A DNA stretch of 64,000 nt from Saposhnikovia divaricata (lineage: Eukaryota > Streptophyta > Magnoliopsida > Apiales > Apiaceae): NCBI GenBank assembly GCA_036435485.1, contig CM071595.1, positions 229,200,080-229,264,079 on the forward strand, read 5' to 3'. Each line of letters starts with the position of its first letter. Position 1 is the first letter of the stretch. The translations under genes and the position numbers were made by a program. The notes below the pieces were generated by a model. It made no database searches. It worked only from the letters and a program-made list of their open reading frames with translations, and was not told the origin of the DNA. Below are positions 33,905 to 47,393 of this stretch, one piece after another.

Positions 33905-35282
33905 TCATTATCTTATCTTATCTCTCAATTAAGATAATCTTTTATTTCCATAACTAAAATGAGAGGATATATGTTTGAATTAAACAAAATATCCCAACAG
34001 AAACTATATTTATACACTCATACAAATGTAAACATGAGGAGATTAATCTTAGCATTCGAAGTACCATGCACAATGCTCATATGTTGTGGAATGCGGATAG
34101 CCTCGGATATTAAAAATATCAAATGTAATATTATTTATTAGACTTCATCAACAAATCATAATGGAATCATATTATTTTATAGTTGGTTAAGACCAAATTA
34201 GTACTGGATCGAAACATCAAAATTGATCAGGCTGAACTGATCGACAATGGTCCCTAGGTTTAAAATGGATGCTATAATTGCCCGAACAGGCCTTCGTGCA
34301 GTAGCATATGCAGTGTTTTCTTGTAGTCTTAATAGGTATTATATTCAATGTTTTGCCCAAATTATGTTTTATGAATAGCATACGTACGACCAAATTATCA
34401 TACATGTACTCGAAGATCCTCCCACAAGTTTCATTAAATTGTGAATCTCTACGATAGCAATCAAAGGAATAGGGGAAACACGTGCACATGAGTTGAAATG
34501 AGCAACCGTGTCGTACAAAGTGGTTTAAGATTTGATATCCTAGATAAGTTGCATCTTTTAAAGTGTAAATGATAATACAGACAAAAAGGAAATGTGAATG
34601 TACAAATGCGTAAATGATTGTCCTTCTTATACATATGGGTTATCGGTTCCAACTAGTGGGAAAACAAGTAGATGCACTCATGATAGTGAGTACCTGCATA
34701 TTGAAAAAAATGCTCCTTAAATTATCAATGATTAGTAAAAAGAAAGCTACTCATGAACAACAACTATGCACATATGAAGGAGATCGGAGGGAAGATGAGT
34801 GAGATTTTAAAATGTTCCAAGTCCCATAAACTAAATGAGGAAAGTTATGGAATCAATGATAATCAGTGACGAAATCCGGGAAGTTAGCCTATGCTAGAAG
34901 TAAATAATAGTAACTATTAGGTATAGATTTTCATCCTAATTTCACATTTAATTCTATATAATTACATATTCATACAATACTTTTTTATTATATCATTCAC
35001 AATACATAATTTAAGTATATTTAATATTTTAATTTTAACGTGTATTTGGCACATGTTATAAGCTAGTAGAGATTAATATTTCGTTCTTATAAATATATAT
35101 GGAGTAATGTATTTCCAAAATCTTTATAATCCACTAGAATAAATTCGGTCATTTGTAATAGAATTTTTATACTGAAATCGTTGCAATTAGTACAGAAATG
35201 GATCCATTTTCAACAATAAAATAATAAACAAATTTACGATGAAAAATGCACCATCATAAATTTATTTTTTGCAATAAAAAAA
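33905..35282. other. Intergenic AT-rich stretch
   Basis: No coding or repeat structure that I can support. Confidence 0.45.
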
Positions 35283-35289
35283 TTGTCGG

Positions 35290-36130
35290 AAGTAAACAAA
35301 AGAAGATGGCCCAAAATACCTCATTTTCCCCTTCCCATTACCAAAATACCTACCGCTAACTTGGGCGGCCCTAAATACCCACGGGACGCGCTACTGGTGA
35401 AGGAATGTCTTCCAGACACGCTACTGGTGGAGGAGTATCTTGCAAAAACGCTACTGACAGCAGAGGGACAAGGCTAGATACGCCTTCTGGAAAAACGCAT
35501 CTGATGACACGCATTTAGGACTAGCGTGATGACGTCACCTGACGTCATCTTCACGCTTGTGGTTGGATGCTACAGTTCCTTGAGATACACATCTGTCATA
35601 TGCGTATCTGAAGATACATGATACGCATGTGCCAGATGCGTATCCGCTGTCTTCTCCATTCACGAGCTGTTGCGATATTTCCTCATTTTCCGATCAAAAA
35701 CGATGATATTCGTTCGTTCGATTCTATAACTGTTCGTTCATGTTCTATACATCATTTGAATCGTCGTTCGACGATCTACAATCCTATACCCATCTTAAAT
35801 CATTTCGTTTGCCGGAGTTAAAACCCCCAAATCGAACATCTCTTCTCCCACCTCTTTTCCGACGAGCTCGTATGTTCCCCTGCGGGGCCAGATTCGATAA
35901 AATAAAATAGGTAAAATGAAGAGGAAGCAATTGTGGTTGTTTTGGTGTGCTCGGATATGTGAAAGTTGCCAGATAGAGGTGGAGAGAGATGGAGAGGCGG
36001 AGAAATTCGAGAGAGGTTCGAGAGAGCTGGGAGAGATGAGAGAATCAGAGAGATTGCCAGTACTATGGACACGCTACTGCGTGTAGCGTGACCATGGTAC
36101 TCCATTTTGAGGTATTTTGATCATTTTCTC
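35290..36130. mobile_element. Possible foldback-type element
   Basis: AAAATACCTCA occurs near both ends in opposite orientation (about 35315 and, inverted, about 36108). GCGCTACTG/CACGCTACTG repeats occur near both ends (35388, 35418, 35448 and 36068). The interior has higher GC content than its surroundings and no ORF of note. It contains a palindrome at 35523-35556. Family unknown. Confidence 0.35.
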
Positions 36131-38684
36131 ATATAACAATATTTTCGACGATTCTTTCCATCATATGTTCAGAATTTTAGACTTTTTTTCTGTCATAAGT
36201 TTTTAGTTGGGATCCATCTACTGTAAAAATAAATAAATATAAGCAATCATCAAAAATTACCCAGAAATAACCTTATTTGTTGTAACGATCCTCTATTATG
36301 AGAAGATTTAATTAATAAAACATCACCACGCAGAGGGAGACTATGCTTAAAAAATAGTAAATTCACAGCACCGGAGATGTCCTAGCCTTAAAGTCAAAGT
36401 ATAAAAATTCAAGAGGTTGACTTTCATGCAAATGATCATTGTATTCTAGTCTACTCCTATGTTTTAAACTGTGTAATTCTTATCTCTATTATAGTTTGGC
36501 ATGTGTCAATGATTTTGTTAGGTACAACTTAATCTGTTGTACATTTTTTAATATTTGTTGAGAGCCTTGCTTAGCTAATTACCTTGAGGATGTGGTTGAT
36601 TATTGATTCACAGATGTTGACATAAGAGAATATAAACGTATTATTAGCTTAAGCAGGACCTCAGTAACCACTTAATTATCAAAATTATCATCACTCATCA
36701 AAATAAAGAGATTAATCTTTGAGTATACAATCATCTAAGAAGTGTTTTAGATGCTGTATTGCATGTAACATTATTCGACCAATCTGAATTTATAATAAAT
36801 TTATTATATGTCTTTTTAATCGGATACATATTCACGAATACACGAAATAACAATGATAATTATCACTCTTATTAATTGCGGTAAAATAAAATATACGAAA
36901 ATTCTGACATTAAAATCAATTATGAATATGTCTTAAAATGCCTTTTCCAAAAAGAGAATCCAGAAAGGTAGAAAAATGACTATCCGAAGTAAACACTACA
37001 AATTTATTAGTTAAAAATAAATTTTATGGTATTTGAATCAGACCTTTATTCTAAAATCGTCCTCTTAATGGTTTTAACTTCTAGTTATCTTTTAACACAG
37101 AGATCAGGCATCTTTAACAAACATTGTAATAGAGTTTTACCTTGTCCGTTATCGCTTTGTCATGCTTAATTGTCTTAAAATTTGCAGGATTACATAATTA
37201 ACTTTAGAGAATTAGTTGCTAAGCAGATCTGTATTTTACAGTATTCATTTAAAACTGATTGCAGCCCACGTGCTCCTTTCTAAAGTGTAGACAATTGTTT
37301 TTGTACCAAGCAGTTACTTCACTATTAAATTAACTGTGGTTTATAACATTGAATGTGCAGCTTGTTTAATAAAACCTCTGAACATGGAAGTCCAACAATG
37401 TACATACAAAAATATATCTAGAGTTCTTCAACATTCAATACTAGTATATATTACGGTTAGAAAAAAATCTCTAGCAATAGCTAGTGGATTTCCCTCTGAT
37501 CTGATAACAAAAGGTCGAGAGTACGGTAAAGATATTCTGTAGTAAATCTCTAGCTAGTATGAATTTGTGGTTTTACACTTCAATGTTTAGCAGTTCACGA
37601 ACTATAATTGCTCAGGGGAAAGTTATCCAGATAATTTGTGGTATTAGGGAAGCGGGTTTATCAAGATATAATCAACACAACATCATGTTGTCGAGGATGT
37701 AAGTCACTTCAAATCGAACAAACAGAGAGAGTTACATCCATACAAAATCACAATCAAATCGAACGCAACGAGGTTAGGAACAATGCCTGATTCAATCGAA
37801 CGGATGCAAACAACGCTCGCCCCTCAATCGCCTCTAGCTTCTCTCCATTTTCGTTTTTGTTGCTAACTGAAGATACCCAGAAAACGGATATGCAAAACGC
37901 CTAGATACTAGTGTCATCTTCTAACTTGGTTTGTATCAGAAGTGGTCGATTTGTTGGGTACCCTCTGGTGTTAAAATAATTAGTTAAACCAAAACATATT
38001 TCATGTATCAGCTACAGCCTAGACATTTGCACCAACGGAAATGTACAAGATTTCTAATCATCTCATGTGAAAATTTTGCAGGATTACAGTAACTCAGCAA
38101 TGTGGTGGGATACCAGTTGTAGCTCGAAAAAAATTCAAATTTCTACCCAACTTCAGCCATGATAAAAAAAATAGGTTTTAGTTGTCGAATTTGACTTAGA
38201 TTTTCTATATTAAGTTGACTGGTCAAATAAAGAAGTGTCGCCCTTACTTCTATGTAGTACATAAATAGTTTAAAAATTACAGCAGAATAAACTTCGATAT
38301 ACTTGTAAATACATTAACCTTCAAAAATGTATTCATATCATTATTTACACAAATCTTCAGGCGTAATTCTGATCCATATGTTCCAATTTTCTTCCGCCTT
38401 TCCACGTCCAGTTCATGGATTACAAAAACTAGCAGTAGTAAAAACTGAATTCTTTGGACCGAAAAGCAAGTATGTAATTTTATCTATCTGGTCGAGTTTG
38501 ATCCTCTGCTTGACATCAAGTCACTACAAGCAACCAACAAAGAAATGAGGAACTCATCCAGAATATGTACAAATATAAGTGGAAGGCATAGAACGTGCAT
38601 AGAATCCTTCAAAAAGGATGTCAATAAATTACCACTATCTGTATCATATCTAATGTTAAACTTTGGTCTGATTAATCATACCAA
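36131..38684. other. Intergenic region downstream of HCF173
   Basis: AT-rich, with small scattered frames only. The stretch next to 38684 is presumably the 3' untranslated region of HCF173. Confidence 0.45.
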
Positions 38685-41600
38685 TTAAACAGGAACAGGG
38701 CTCTTTTCCAAGGCCTCCTTCCCCGTGATTCCATCTTTTAAAGTGCTGAAGTATATATCATAATCTTTCTCAGGTGGAGGGTTCTCTGGATCTACTGTAA
38801 ATGGCTCACTAAATGGAATCACACTCTTAACCTGCAATAAGAACAAGAATTAGCGACAGAGTGTATACTAGCATACCCACTCTTAGACTTTTACTTTATC
38901 TTCTTCAAAAGAGATGTCCCCCTATCTTTAATAGTTTAAAGATTTGCAAATAAGAGGCTAAAATTATTATATTCATTTTAGTAATATTATCTAAAATATG
39001 TTTATTCATGTAGGCAATAATATATCCTAGGTTCGGGATATGGACTTATAAAGACTTGAACCAAAACTTGCAATATTAACCATTAAATTTTTAATATTAA
39101 TGTTTGGAAGATGCATCCTATGCACCAACAGCAACAAGTGAAGATCCTCAACTCAATAAAACGTATGGAAGTAAAATGGCAACCTCAAATGTCTTGTCGC
39201 ACGCATTTGAGTTTTCCAAAGCAGCAACACATATTAGAGCAACTTCTTCCCTTGATATTTTCCCCTGCAAAAGAGACGGATGAAAATTTACAGGCCAAGA
39301 AACCATAACACTATAAATCATTAGCTGCAAAATTTTATAAATATTTTATTTAATATGAATTTCAAGTTGGCACAATATCATCTACCACAGAAATACGGTA
39401 TAAAAATTATGTGCAAGTACCGTTATATTGTCTCCTTGTTCAAATATAAGATCAGCCCCTGCCGGTTCCTCAGTTAAGGCACAAGGCCTGATGATTGTAT
39501 ATGGAATTCCGCTTTCCCGAATCAAGTCCTCCCCCTGTTACAGGACAAATTAAACCAATTCACAAAATGTAACATAATTTGCAAGTGACAGCAAAGAATA
39601 ATATTGGTAAATACACATGAGAATGATTTCAGTGCAGAGATTAAGTTGTAATCATAATCATCACTGATAATCATATGATAGAATTTAGGTTGAGAATAAC
39701 CTTCAATTTGAAGGTTAATATAGATCCCAGTTCCTTATTCATGCGTACAGCTGGAGGTTGCTTGCTAAGATCAAGTCCAGGTCTCTCAACTCTGGTAACA
39801 CCAGCAGAGCCCACGTGTATGAACCTGTTCTAACCAAATAATATCACACATCATGTAAAGTGTGAAAATGTTAATTTCAAATTACCAGTCCTTATACATC
39901 ATCATGCAATATTTTAAGTGTAACAAAAAAATAAAATATTGACCTGGGAGTGATTGGTTCCTTTATATATGCTCGTATAATTGATACTGGAAGCTGAAAT
40001 GGACCTTCTACAAATGTGGGGTTGAGCTTTCCATCATATTCAAACTTACTGAACATAAGCTGAAAGAGATTTGCTTCTTCTATTAATATGCAAATAAACT
40101 TTTATGAACAAGTAGAAAGGAAGAACACAGTAACATGCCTGCAGTGAAATAATTTGGCTTGGGTCAAAGGGGGCTGCATCTGGTACTGTTCGTGCTCGAA
40201 ATATAGGTCTCAAAGAAGAAAATGGTACACGTACCTACAAGTTATTGACAGTAAATATAGGAATATATATATATATATATATTATAATACGAGTATTTAA
40301 TCATGTCTTCTCCATTTTACTTACCCACTGCCATCCTTCTACAGTGTCAAAGCCTGAAGTATAACCAACTGTATCCCAATCACGGCTAGTACGCACAATA
40401 AGTTTATAGCGCCGGCCATCACCCTTAATGCGTAACTCAAATCCATCATACGCAGAAACATCTTCCGGTACTGCGAAATTCTGAAAACAAAGACAGGAGA
40501 ATTATTTATTCAATACTACCACTCTACGCCCTCTCTTGATCAACCTTTCACTAAACAAACTAATCAAAACATCATAATATAGGAAGGATATAAGATTTTG
40601 GTCATATGACTTGTAGGATGGATACAAGATCTTGGTCTGCTGATTCATAGGATTTCAGCGACACAATTGTAATAGTACTTATTACCCATTACTGGCTACC
40701 GAAATAGCTTGGCAGATATTAAAGTGACCGTGTAACATGAGTTTCATAATTTACATCTGCATTGTAGATTCAAATGGCCTGCGTCCTTCTATATTGCAAG
40801 GTTGCACCATTCCGGAAATTTATACAATCCAACACATATCATACCTTCGGAGATGACTCATCTGCAATGCATTTTTTCTGGATTTCTAGAAGGATCGATA
40901 CAATACATTCAGAACTTTCCTTTTCTATTTAGGTTTTATATTTCCTCCTTTGAACCTATAATTTGTTGGAAGGGAAAAATTGAATATTTTAGAAGACAAA
41001 GTTTAACAGTTGAACATTTCAGGATGTTCTAACTCCCGATATATCGTAGCCTATATATGTTATTTCGACTAGATAGATATACCACTAAAGTGAGTAGTGT
41101 AATTTGTGAGGGATGCAACACGAACAAAGTATACTTAAGTAGGACAGCATCACGCTTGACTACTAACTTAACGTTTGTGGAGATTACCAACATTACATCA
41201 CACAGAAAAATGTCCGCTTACTAAGACAAAAGAAAAATCAACTGACCTTTGTCCTTATACTAGTAAAGCCTCCATTGTTTGAAGTGGAAACTATACCTGA
41301 GATGCATGCACAAGTAATCATGAATAATCAAAAATAACATACATGTAATTCGCAAGTGTTTAAGAGGAACAAACCTGTGAAGAGCCCAGTGGGTTTTCCA
41401 TTTTCACCCCCTGTTGGATCTATACGGAATGTGCTTTCACTAACCCCTCCCATAACAACATCATCCAAAGCACCCCAAGGAAGATCTCTAGATGAATCAC
41501 CTGCACGATTGTAAGATCTGACGTTAACTGAGAGACCATAAGAAATCTTTGAATAATTTTTTCCAACATGTCATTTTCATGCATTGTTTTTTATTAATGC

Positions 41601-44600
41601 AAATATACTATATTTCTCGTTACCCAGAAGAATATTAAATCCAAAGGCAGTAAATAAATTTTCACTTTAAATAACATCTTCTCTACCCTAATTTGATTAT
41701 TCAAGTTTCTGTATAGACATGACAAGAAGTCAGGAACAAAATAAAACAAAAGCGCTTTGAAATCTTATTCCAAGATACAAATGTCTATCCATTTAAAAAA
41801 TGCATTCAACTTGAAATTTGAGTTGCCTTAGAATTCAACTTTAAAATCTTGGGAGATGATCATAGTTATGTGACTAGACCATGAGATAAAGTGGATTGTA
41901 AGAACTTTTTGCAGTGGATAACATACCATCAAAACCAAACACTAGCTTTCCACTGCGTTGTGCCACACTTTCCTTTATAGCATTTATCAGATTTTTCATA
42001 CCAATGTACTCCACCATTTCAGGAGAATCACCTTTAATCTGCTTTCCATCAATCAAATAATTTTTCAAGGATGATTACATGAAGACGAAGAACATAAGTA
42101 ATCGTTTTGGAAACAAGCTGCCTAATAAAATGGAAATCTTGCAATGAGGTCAACTGAAAGCACCTCTGGTTCAAAGAACTTGATTCCCTGTGCAAAACCA
42201 TGTTGAGCAGTGAGCGAGGAAGCAAAATTAATATACATTAAAAGTTACTAACAAATCAAAGTAGGAGATTCTTATTTATGATCTTTAATAACTTCATAAG
42301 ATAAAAACAAATTGAATAAAATTAATTTTGATAGCTTGGATTGTATGCATACTTGACTGTATTTGGCCCGTTCAGGAGTGTCTCCTTCCTTTGGGCCAAC
42401 AATAACTGAAACAGCATTTATAACTTTCTTCACTCCTTTGAAATACTCGGGGAGTAGTGTGCTAGCCTTGGTTATATCTCCAACAATCTGAATTTTTTGT
42501 GAAAACAGGCTTCATCAGGATTCAGGAAATTTTTTAAATTCATTTATATATCAAACAGACACAAGTATAAGTAGATAGCAACTGGAATTTAAACATGACT
42601 ACAACATATATTTATATATATTAGAACATGTACAGGAACAATTTCATTTTCACATTCCTAATAAATGCATGTATGAAAATTGGACAGCCCATTTATAGTT
42701 ATGCACAGTACAAAAATACCAATTTCTCTAATTTTGACATATCTTGATTTGATACTATCTCTCTATCTAAAACCTGCTGTCATATGATTTTCTGTTTGAA
42801 ACACACACACACACACACAAAAAAAAAAATTCAAATTTTAAAAGTTTAAAATCTTCAAAAAAAATATGAAGGCTCACAAACGCAAATATTTTTTCTCAAC
42901 AAATCTGGCTTGGAAATTGGAATCTTTGTCAAGAAAAAAAGGGACATACTATTCATCATGGAGAATTTAATCGCAGCAGAAGACGCTTGCGAAAATAATT
43001 ACTATCGTAAGAAAATGACAGAAAAACTTCACATTTATTCACTTCAAACATAATTCCAAAGAGGATACTATGGGTTATATGAAAAATTTTGCCTCCGTAA
43101 ATAACACATATCATACAGAAGCGATAAATATACTAGTACTCAGATATATTGTTGTAAAAAAATACTAATACATCTGCCAACATTGTTGATGCATGTATAT
43201 ATGTAATGCATTAGCACAAATCTAAGGCGTAAAAACTAAAAAGTCATCAGCTTCAGTAGCAGACCCAAAAGCTGTGAACTGGATTAAGCGGAAAGTTTTG
43301 AAACAGTCTCGTCTCTTGTGCTTGTAGTTAAAATTTTCCTTTTGTCTGACTAATTTCTTCAGTAAGTAAACTGAAACACTTACAAACCAAAGAGACACTC
43401 AAAGAAATATTTATTACTTTGTATATTGCAACTCTGCAAGCAATGTTATCACTGCAGTTACTCCAAATTCCCTCTTTCAGTCTCTATTCTGCATATTATA
43501 TCAACAAACGTGACCATTGCATACCTTTTAACATATGTATTGTAGGACAAAAGAACTTTTAAGGTATTAGTCATAAGAACTTGTACACCGTTCAAAGTTT
43601 AAACCATTGCATGTGTAGTAAATCTACTTACATACAATATTAACAAAAATGATATGTAGACAAATGAAGGTCACAATGGCATCCCATAGATAAATTTCTA
43701 AAGACAAGCCTGGACATGTATCTTAAGATCTTAAGTCTACAATCCATACTTATTCAACCAGATTTTTAACTGTTCCATGTAAGTGAAAAAGAAGCAAAAG
43801 AACATGCTCACCATGTCAACATCTGGACCAAGCATTCTCTTGGCCTTCTCTTCATTTCTGACCTGTAAAAAAATCATTATATGATATCGTTTATAATTAT
43901 AAAAAATGAGTACAAGAAGCTGATAAAATACAATTGAAAGTTATATTAAGTATATTTTAACACACTTCTTCCGCAGAACTTTTCTCATAACATCAAAAAG
44001 CTTAGTCTGAAAACCAAATATACAGTACAACAAAAAAATATATATATAAAAGAACAAAAACCATGCAGTAACAGATGGATAACAAGTTATGTGCACTTGC
44101 CAAAACTTTAACTGGTAACCCTTTTTTCCTTAAAACGTCCACAACTCTTCTGCCAACACCACCAGTTGCTCCAGCCACTAGGACGATTCCAGAAGTAGTC
44201 ATTGGCTTAACAGGTACACTTGGTGCTGGTCCAGTCAATTTCTCAACTAGAAAATCAAAGAACTTCAAATTTTTTCAACAAAATGTGTATACGTGTCAGT
44301 TGAAGCAACAAAATTCAACCACTCTTAATGTATCCAATATTTATAATATAACAGTTATATCAAAATGAGAGAAGATAATATATAACATGTGTAAATAGAT
44401 AGATAAAGTGCGCTGAAAGAAGATTGGCAATCACCAACCTTAGCAGGGGATGGAGGCCCATTAAAAAAGTACAATGTTTTTACAAATCTGCCAAAATCCC
44501 AACCTTTCTTATCAGCTTCGGCAGATATGATCCCCTTATACGATCTCAAAGTAACACAGGAAGAGCTTTTCCCATGTATTGAGGATTGTAAGTTGTTCTT

Positions 44601-45732
44601 AACTTGAAGAAATGGGTTAGCAAGTGTAGAACACTGAATTTGAGGACCTGAAGCAGTTCTACAAAATCTTCTATTGGCAGAAAATGACCCGCCCTGAAAT
44701 AGTAGTCAGAAAGATTAAAATGGGAAATATAGTATTTTGTCTTTATATGTTCTAATGATACGGCTCATTCTGAAAGCGATGGTTGGATTCCATCAACATT
44801 AAAATAGGAAATAAGATAACGACACAAAGTATTAGTTAATACTTGAAAGAATGTGGCAAACACTTTCTCTTGATTAAGACCCCCTTATTTGGTGTTAAAG
44901 AGTGGATCAGAAGGACCCGTCTTCTGGGAGAATGTATCCATTTTATCAGAAGGACCCGTTAGTGTGCTATTCAAACTTTCTGGATAACAATGGGGATCGG
45001 ATGGTACTTAACTCAAGACCTGATATCCACTAGAAATTTCTCCTAAAAACTTAAGGTATTAGCAGATACGCTGAATTTGATGTTCTACCTTTAACAAAAA
45101 ACGAACGTGATAATATATTTTGAGCTGTTTGTCGAATTTTTTTGAGCAGCATACTTTCAATAATTACTGTATTAGCAGTTAGCAATGGAATAGGGTGAAA
45201 AAGGAACCAAAATTAAACTATTTTTGCATACAGTTATGCATAATATACTATCATTCACTCTTCCTCATCTTGTCCATTAAGAAATAGTTCTTGTTCCCTT
45301 TCCTAATTATACTCTTAAAACATCTTTTTAATAAACAACTACCCCCTACCATTTTGTCCAAATTTTCATTTCATATACTCCTAGTTCTATTCAACTAACC
45401 AACAGCACCATATGTTTTCTGACATTCGAATTGCTTCACTTATCACAGGCCAAAATACTGACAAATAAAATGCATTAATTAGCTCAATAAGGCACTGCTC
45501 TAAACACTTACCATTCACTAAATCACTACTAAATTTAATTTAAACAACAAAGCCAACATAGTCAAAAAAAAAAAAAACAATCAAATTACATAGATAATAT
45601 ACAAGTTTCAACACACACACACACAATCATGTATAACTAGAGATGGGTACAAAGGTAAAATAGGTTTAATACCTGAAAATTGAGAATGGTGGAGGAAGAA
45701 GTGATAGAAGAAGTATAACAGCACCCATCCAT
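38685..45732 (-). CDS. HCF173: HCF173-like chloroplast psbA translation factor (atypical SDR with CIA30 domain)
   Basis: In Arabidopsis HCF173 binds psbA mRNA at thylakoid membranes and is needed for D1 synthesis and photosystem II. Sixteen exons, minus strand: 45732-45673, 44693-44439, 44262-44101, 43862-43812, 42487-42353, 42187-42164, 42038-41927, 41500-41375, 41296-41247, 40480-40325, 40234-40139, 40059-39944, 39824-39701, 39534-39421, 39264-39184, 38831-38685. They total 1809 bases, 602 residues, close to the Arabidopsis length, with no break. The N-terminus is Ser/Thr-rich, as in a transit peptide. G-A-T-G-G-V-G (residues 136-142) is the Rossmann nucleotide-binding loop. A CIA30 domain (about 260-425; W-G-A-L-D-D-V-V-M-G-G-V, Y-D-G-F-E-L-R-I-K-G-D-G) splits the SDR fold, which resumes in the C-terminal part (R-F-I-H-V-G-S-A-G-V-T-R, P-Y-T-I-I-R-P). 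Two introns appear to use GC donors (after 44101 and 40139). The exon ends come from my reading and family conservation. Confidence 0.9.
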
Positions 45733-46190
45733 TTTCTTGAGCTGAAACTATAAAGACTGTATTTTTACAATCAAACACATAAAAACACAGTAAAGAAAAT
45801 TGAAGGGCTATTAGTAAATACAAATATACAAGCAAAGTGATCATTTATAAAACAAATATACACTTTCGTGTTGGAGAATTGTAAACCACACATTAGTAGC
45901 AAGTTCTGGAAGAGACACACCAGAAAATATAAAGATTTTTTCTTTTAAAATTTAAACAAATTCGTTCCTCTTCTCTCAGTTTTCAGATAAAATTGTTACC
46001 ATGCTCTCTATTTCGGTTCGATTTAATTCTTATCTTATAACTATAATCATATTATTCTAACAATTTTTTTCGATTCCATTAACCAATTTCGATCTCTTTT
46101 TCAATTTTTACCAAGTTAATATATACAAGTTCTATAATAATAATCTTGCATGGGTGCATAAGTCTTTTGGGATAACCATTAGTGTTAATA
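45733..46190 (-). other. Upstream region of HCF173
   Basis: Holds the presumed 5' leader and promoter. No element can be fixed with confidence. Ty3-derived sequence begins within about 500 bases of the start codon. Confidence 0.4.
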
Positions 46191-46903
46191 AATTCTTAAG
46201 TTCTAATAAATTCTTAGTAGGGAAATCGGCTAGATTGAGCTCATTGATAATCCGAGTAGGTAAGTTCGAGGGGACTTTGTACCCCGAGTAATTAAGTTCG
46301 AGGGGACTTTGTACCTTCCTTTGTGGTCTGGGATTGTTGACCTAAAGCTCGCTAAATGGGTATCAATGCAAAAGTATTTGGGGACCTCAACCATTGCACG
46401 GTCGGTCTAACTACTAAGAACGTGAAGTTTGGCTCGATACTTGTTTTGATAGAGATTGGGTCAGTTCAATATTGGTTGAAAAAAAGAAAATGTTCGTATG
46501 CACTTTATCCATTAAAGGCCTTAAATTCACTACACACCTTGAGATTTTTTGTAAATTTTTTGAGTCTACTCATGTGCATTGTGGGAACCAATAACTTGGC
46601 TATTATTAGAAAAATCTTTAAGGCATGTATTTTCCTACAAAATTGTTTTGTTGACACCAACGAAAGCTAGATTAAAAGAGGAAAGTTGGATACTTGCTAA
46701 TTTATCTCAAAGATTTTATGGGTATATCTTCTGTAAACCCTTAGGAGACAACACTCCTCTTGTAGAGATCGTCTATGAGTTTAAGGGGTTGGTAAACCTA
46801 AAATTACCCGTGACGCCTACGAAAAGGAGCATAGGACTTCTCTTAGATATCTTTTTGTTTTTGTTTTACTCGAGGACGAGCAAAAGATATGTATGGGGGC
46901 ATT
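46190..46903 (+). mobile_element. Ty3-4: 3' internal fragment of an older Ty3 element
   Basis: Contains a duplicated AAGTTCGAGGGGACTTTGTAC block (46262 and 46291) and the GTCTGGGAT...GACCTAA.GCTCG...ATGGGTAT...CATTGCACGGT block also seen in Ty3-1 and Ty3-2. It ends with the purine tract TATGGGGGCATT directly before an LTR start. There is no intact ORF. The left side is truncated towards HCF173. Confidence 0.7.
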
Positions 46904-47393
46904 TGATAAGTGCATATTTTTGCATATTTTTATTGCCTATATATTGTTTGAACTCGTATTTTAATAAATTATTTTGTTACATTTCAGGAAATTCAAGAGA
47001 AAAATGAAGAAATGACAAAATAAAGAGCAAGGAATGGAAAAGAGGAAGAAAAAGGACTTAAATGAAAAAAGGAAAAAGAATTAGGAGTTTGGAGAAAAAG
47101 GAATCTTTTAAGACACATGGAAGGTGGGGATCATACCAACACACTAAATAAGTGTATGTCCAAGATCCACTCAACAAAGCTTAAGTAGGAAGAAAACAAT
47201 TGGATGACTGGGATTTCTCCACCACATTAGAAGGTGTATGATGGAGATTCACCCAACACACCCCTAAACCCTAATTCTTATCCTATAAATACCCCCTTAC
47301 CCCCCTTATATTTAACAACCTAGATTTTAGGATAGTTTTAGGGTAGTATAAATTTCTTTCTTTTCTTGTTTTGTAGTTCTAAATTTTGTAAAC
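46904..47393 (+). repeat. Ty3-4 LTR, left part, split by Ty3-3
   Basis: Begins TGATAAGTGCATATTTTTGC directly after the purine tract, a start seen in many plant Tat/Athila-type LTRs. It is cut at 47393 by Ty3-3 and resumes at 59893. The far end cannot be fixed. Confidence 0.7.
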
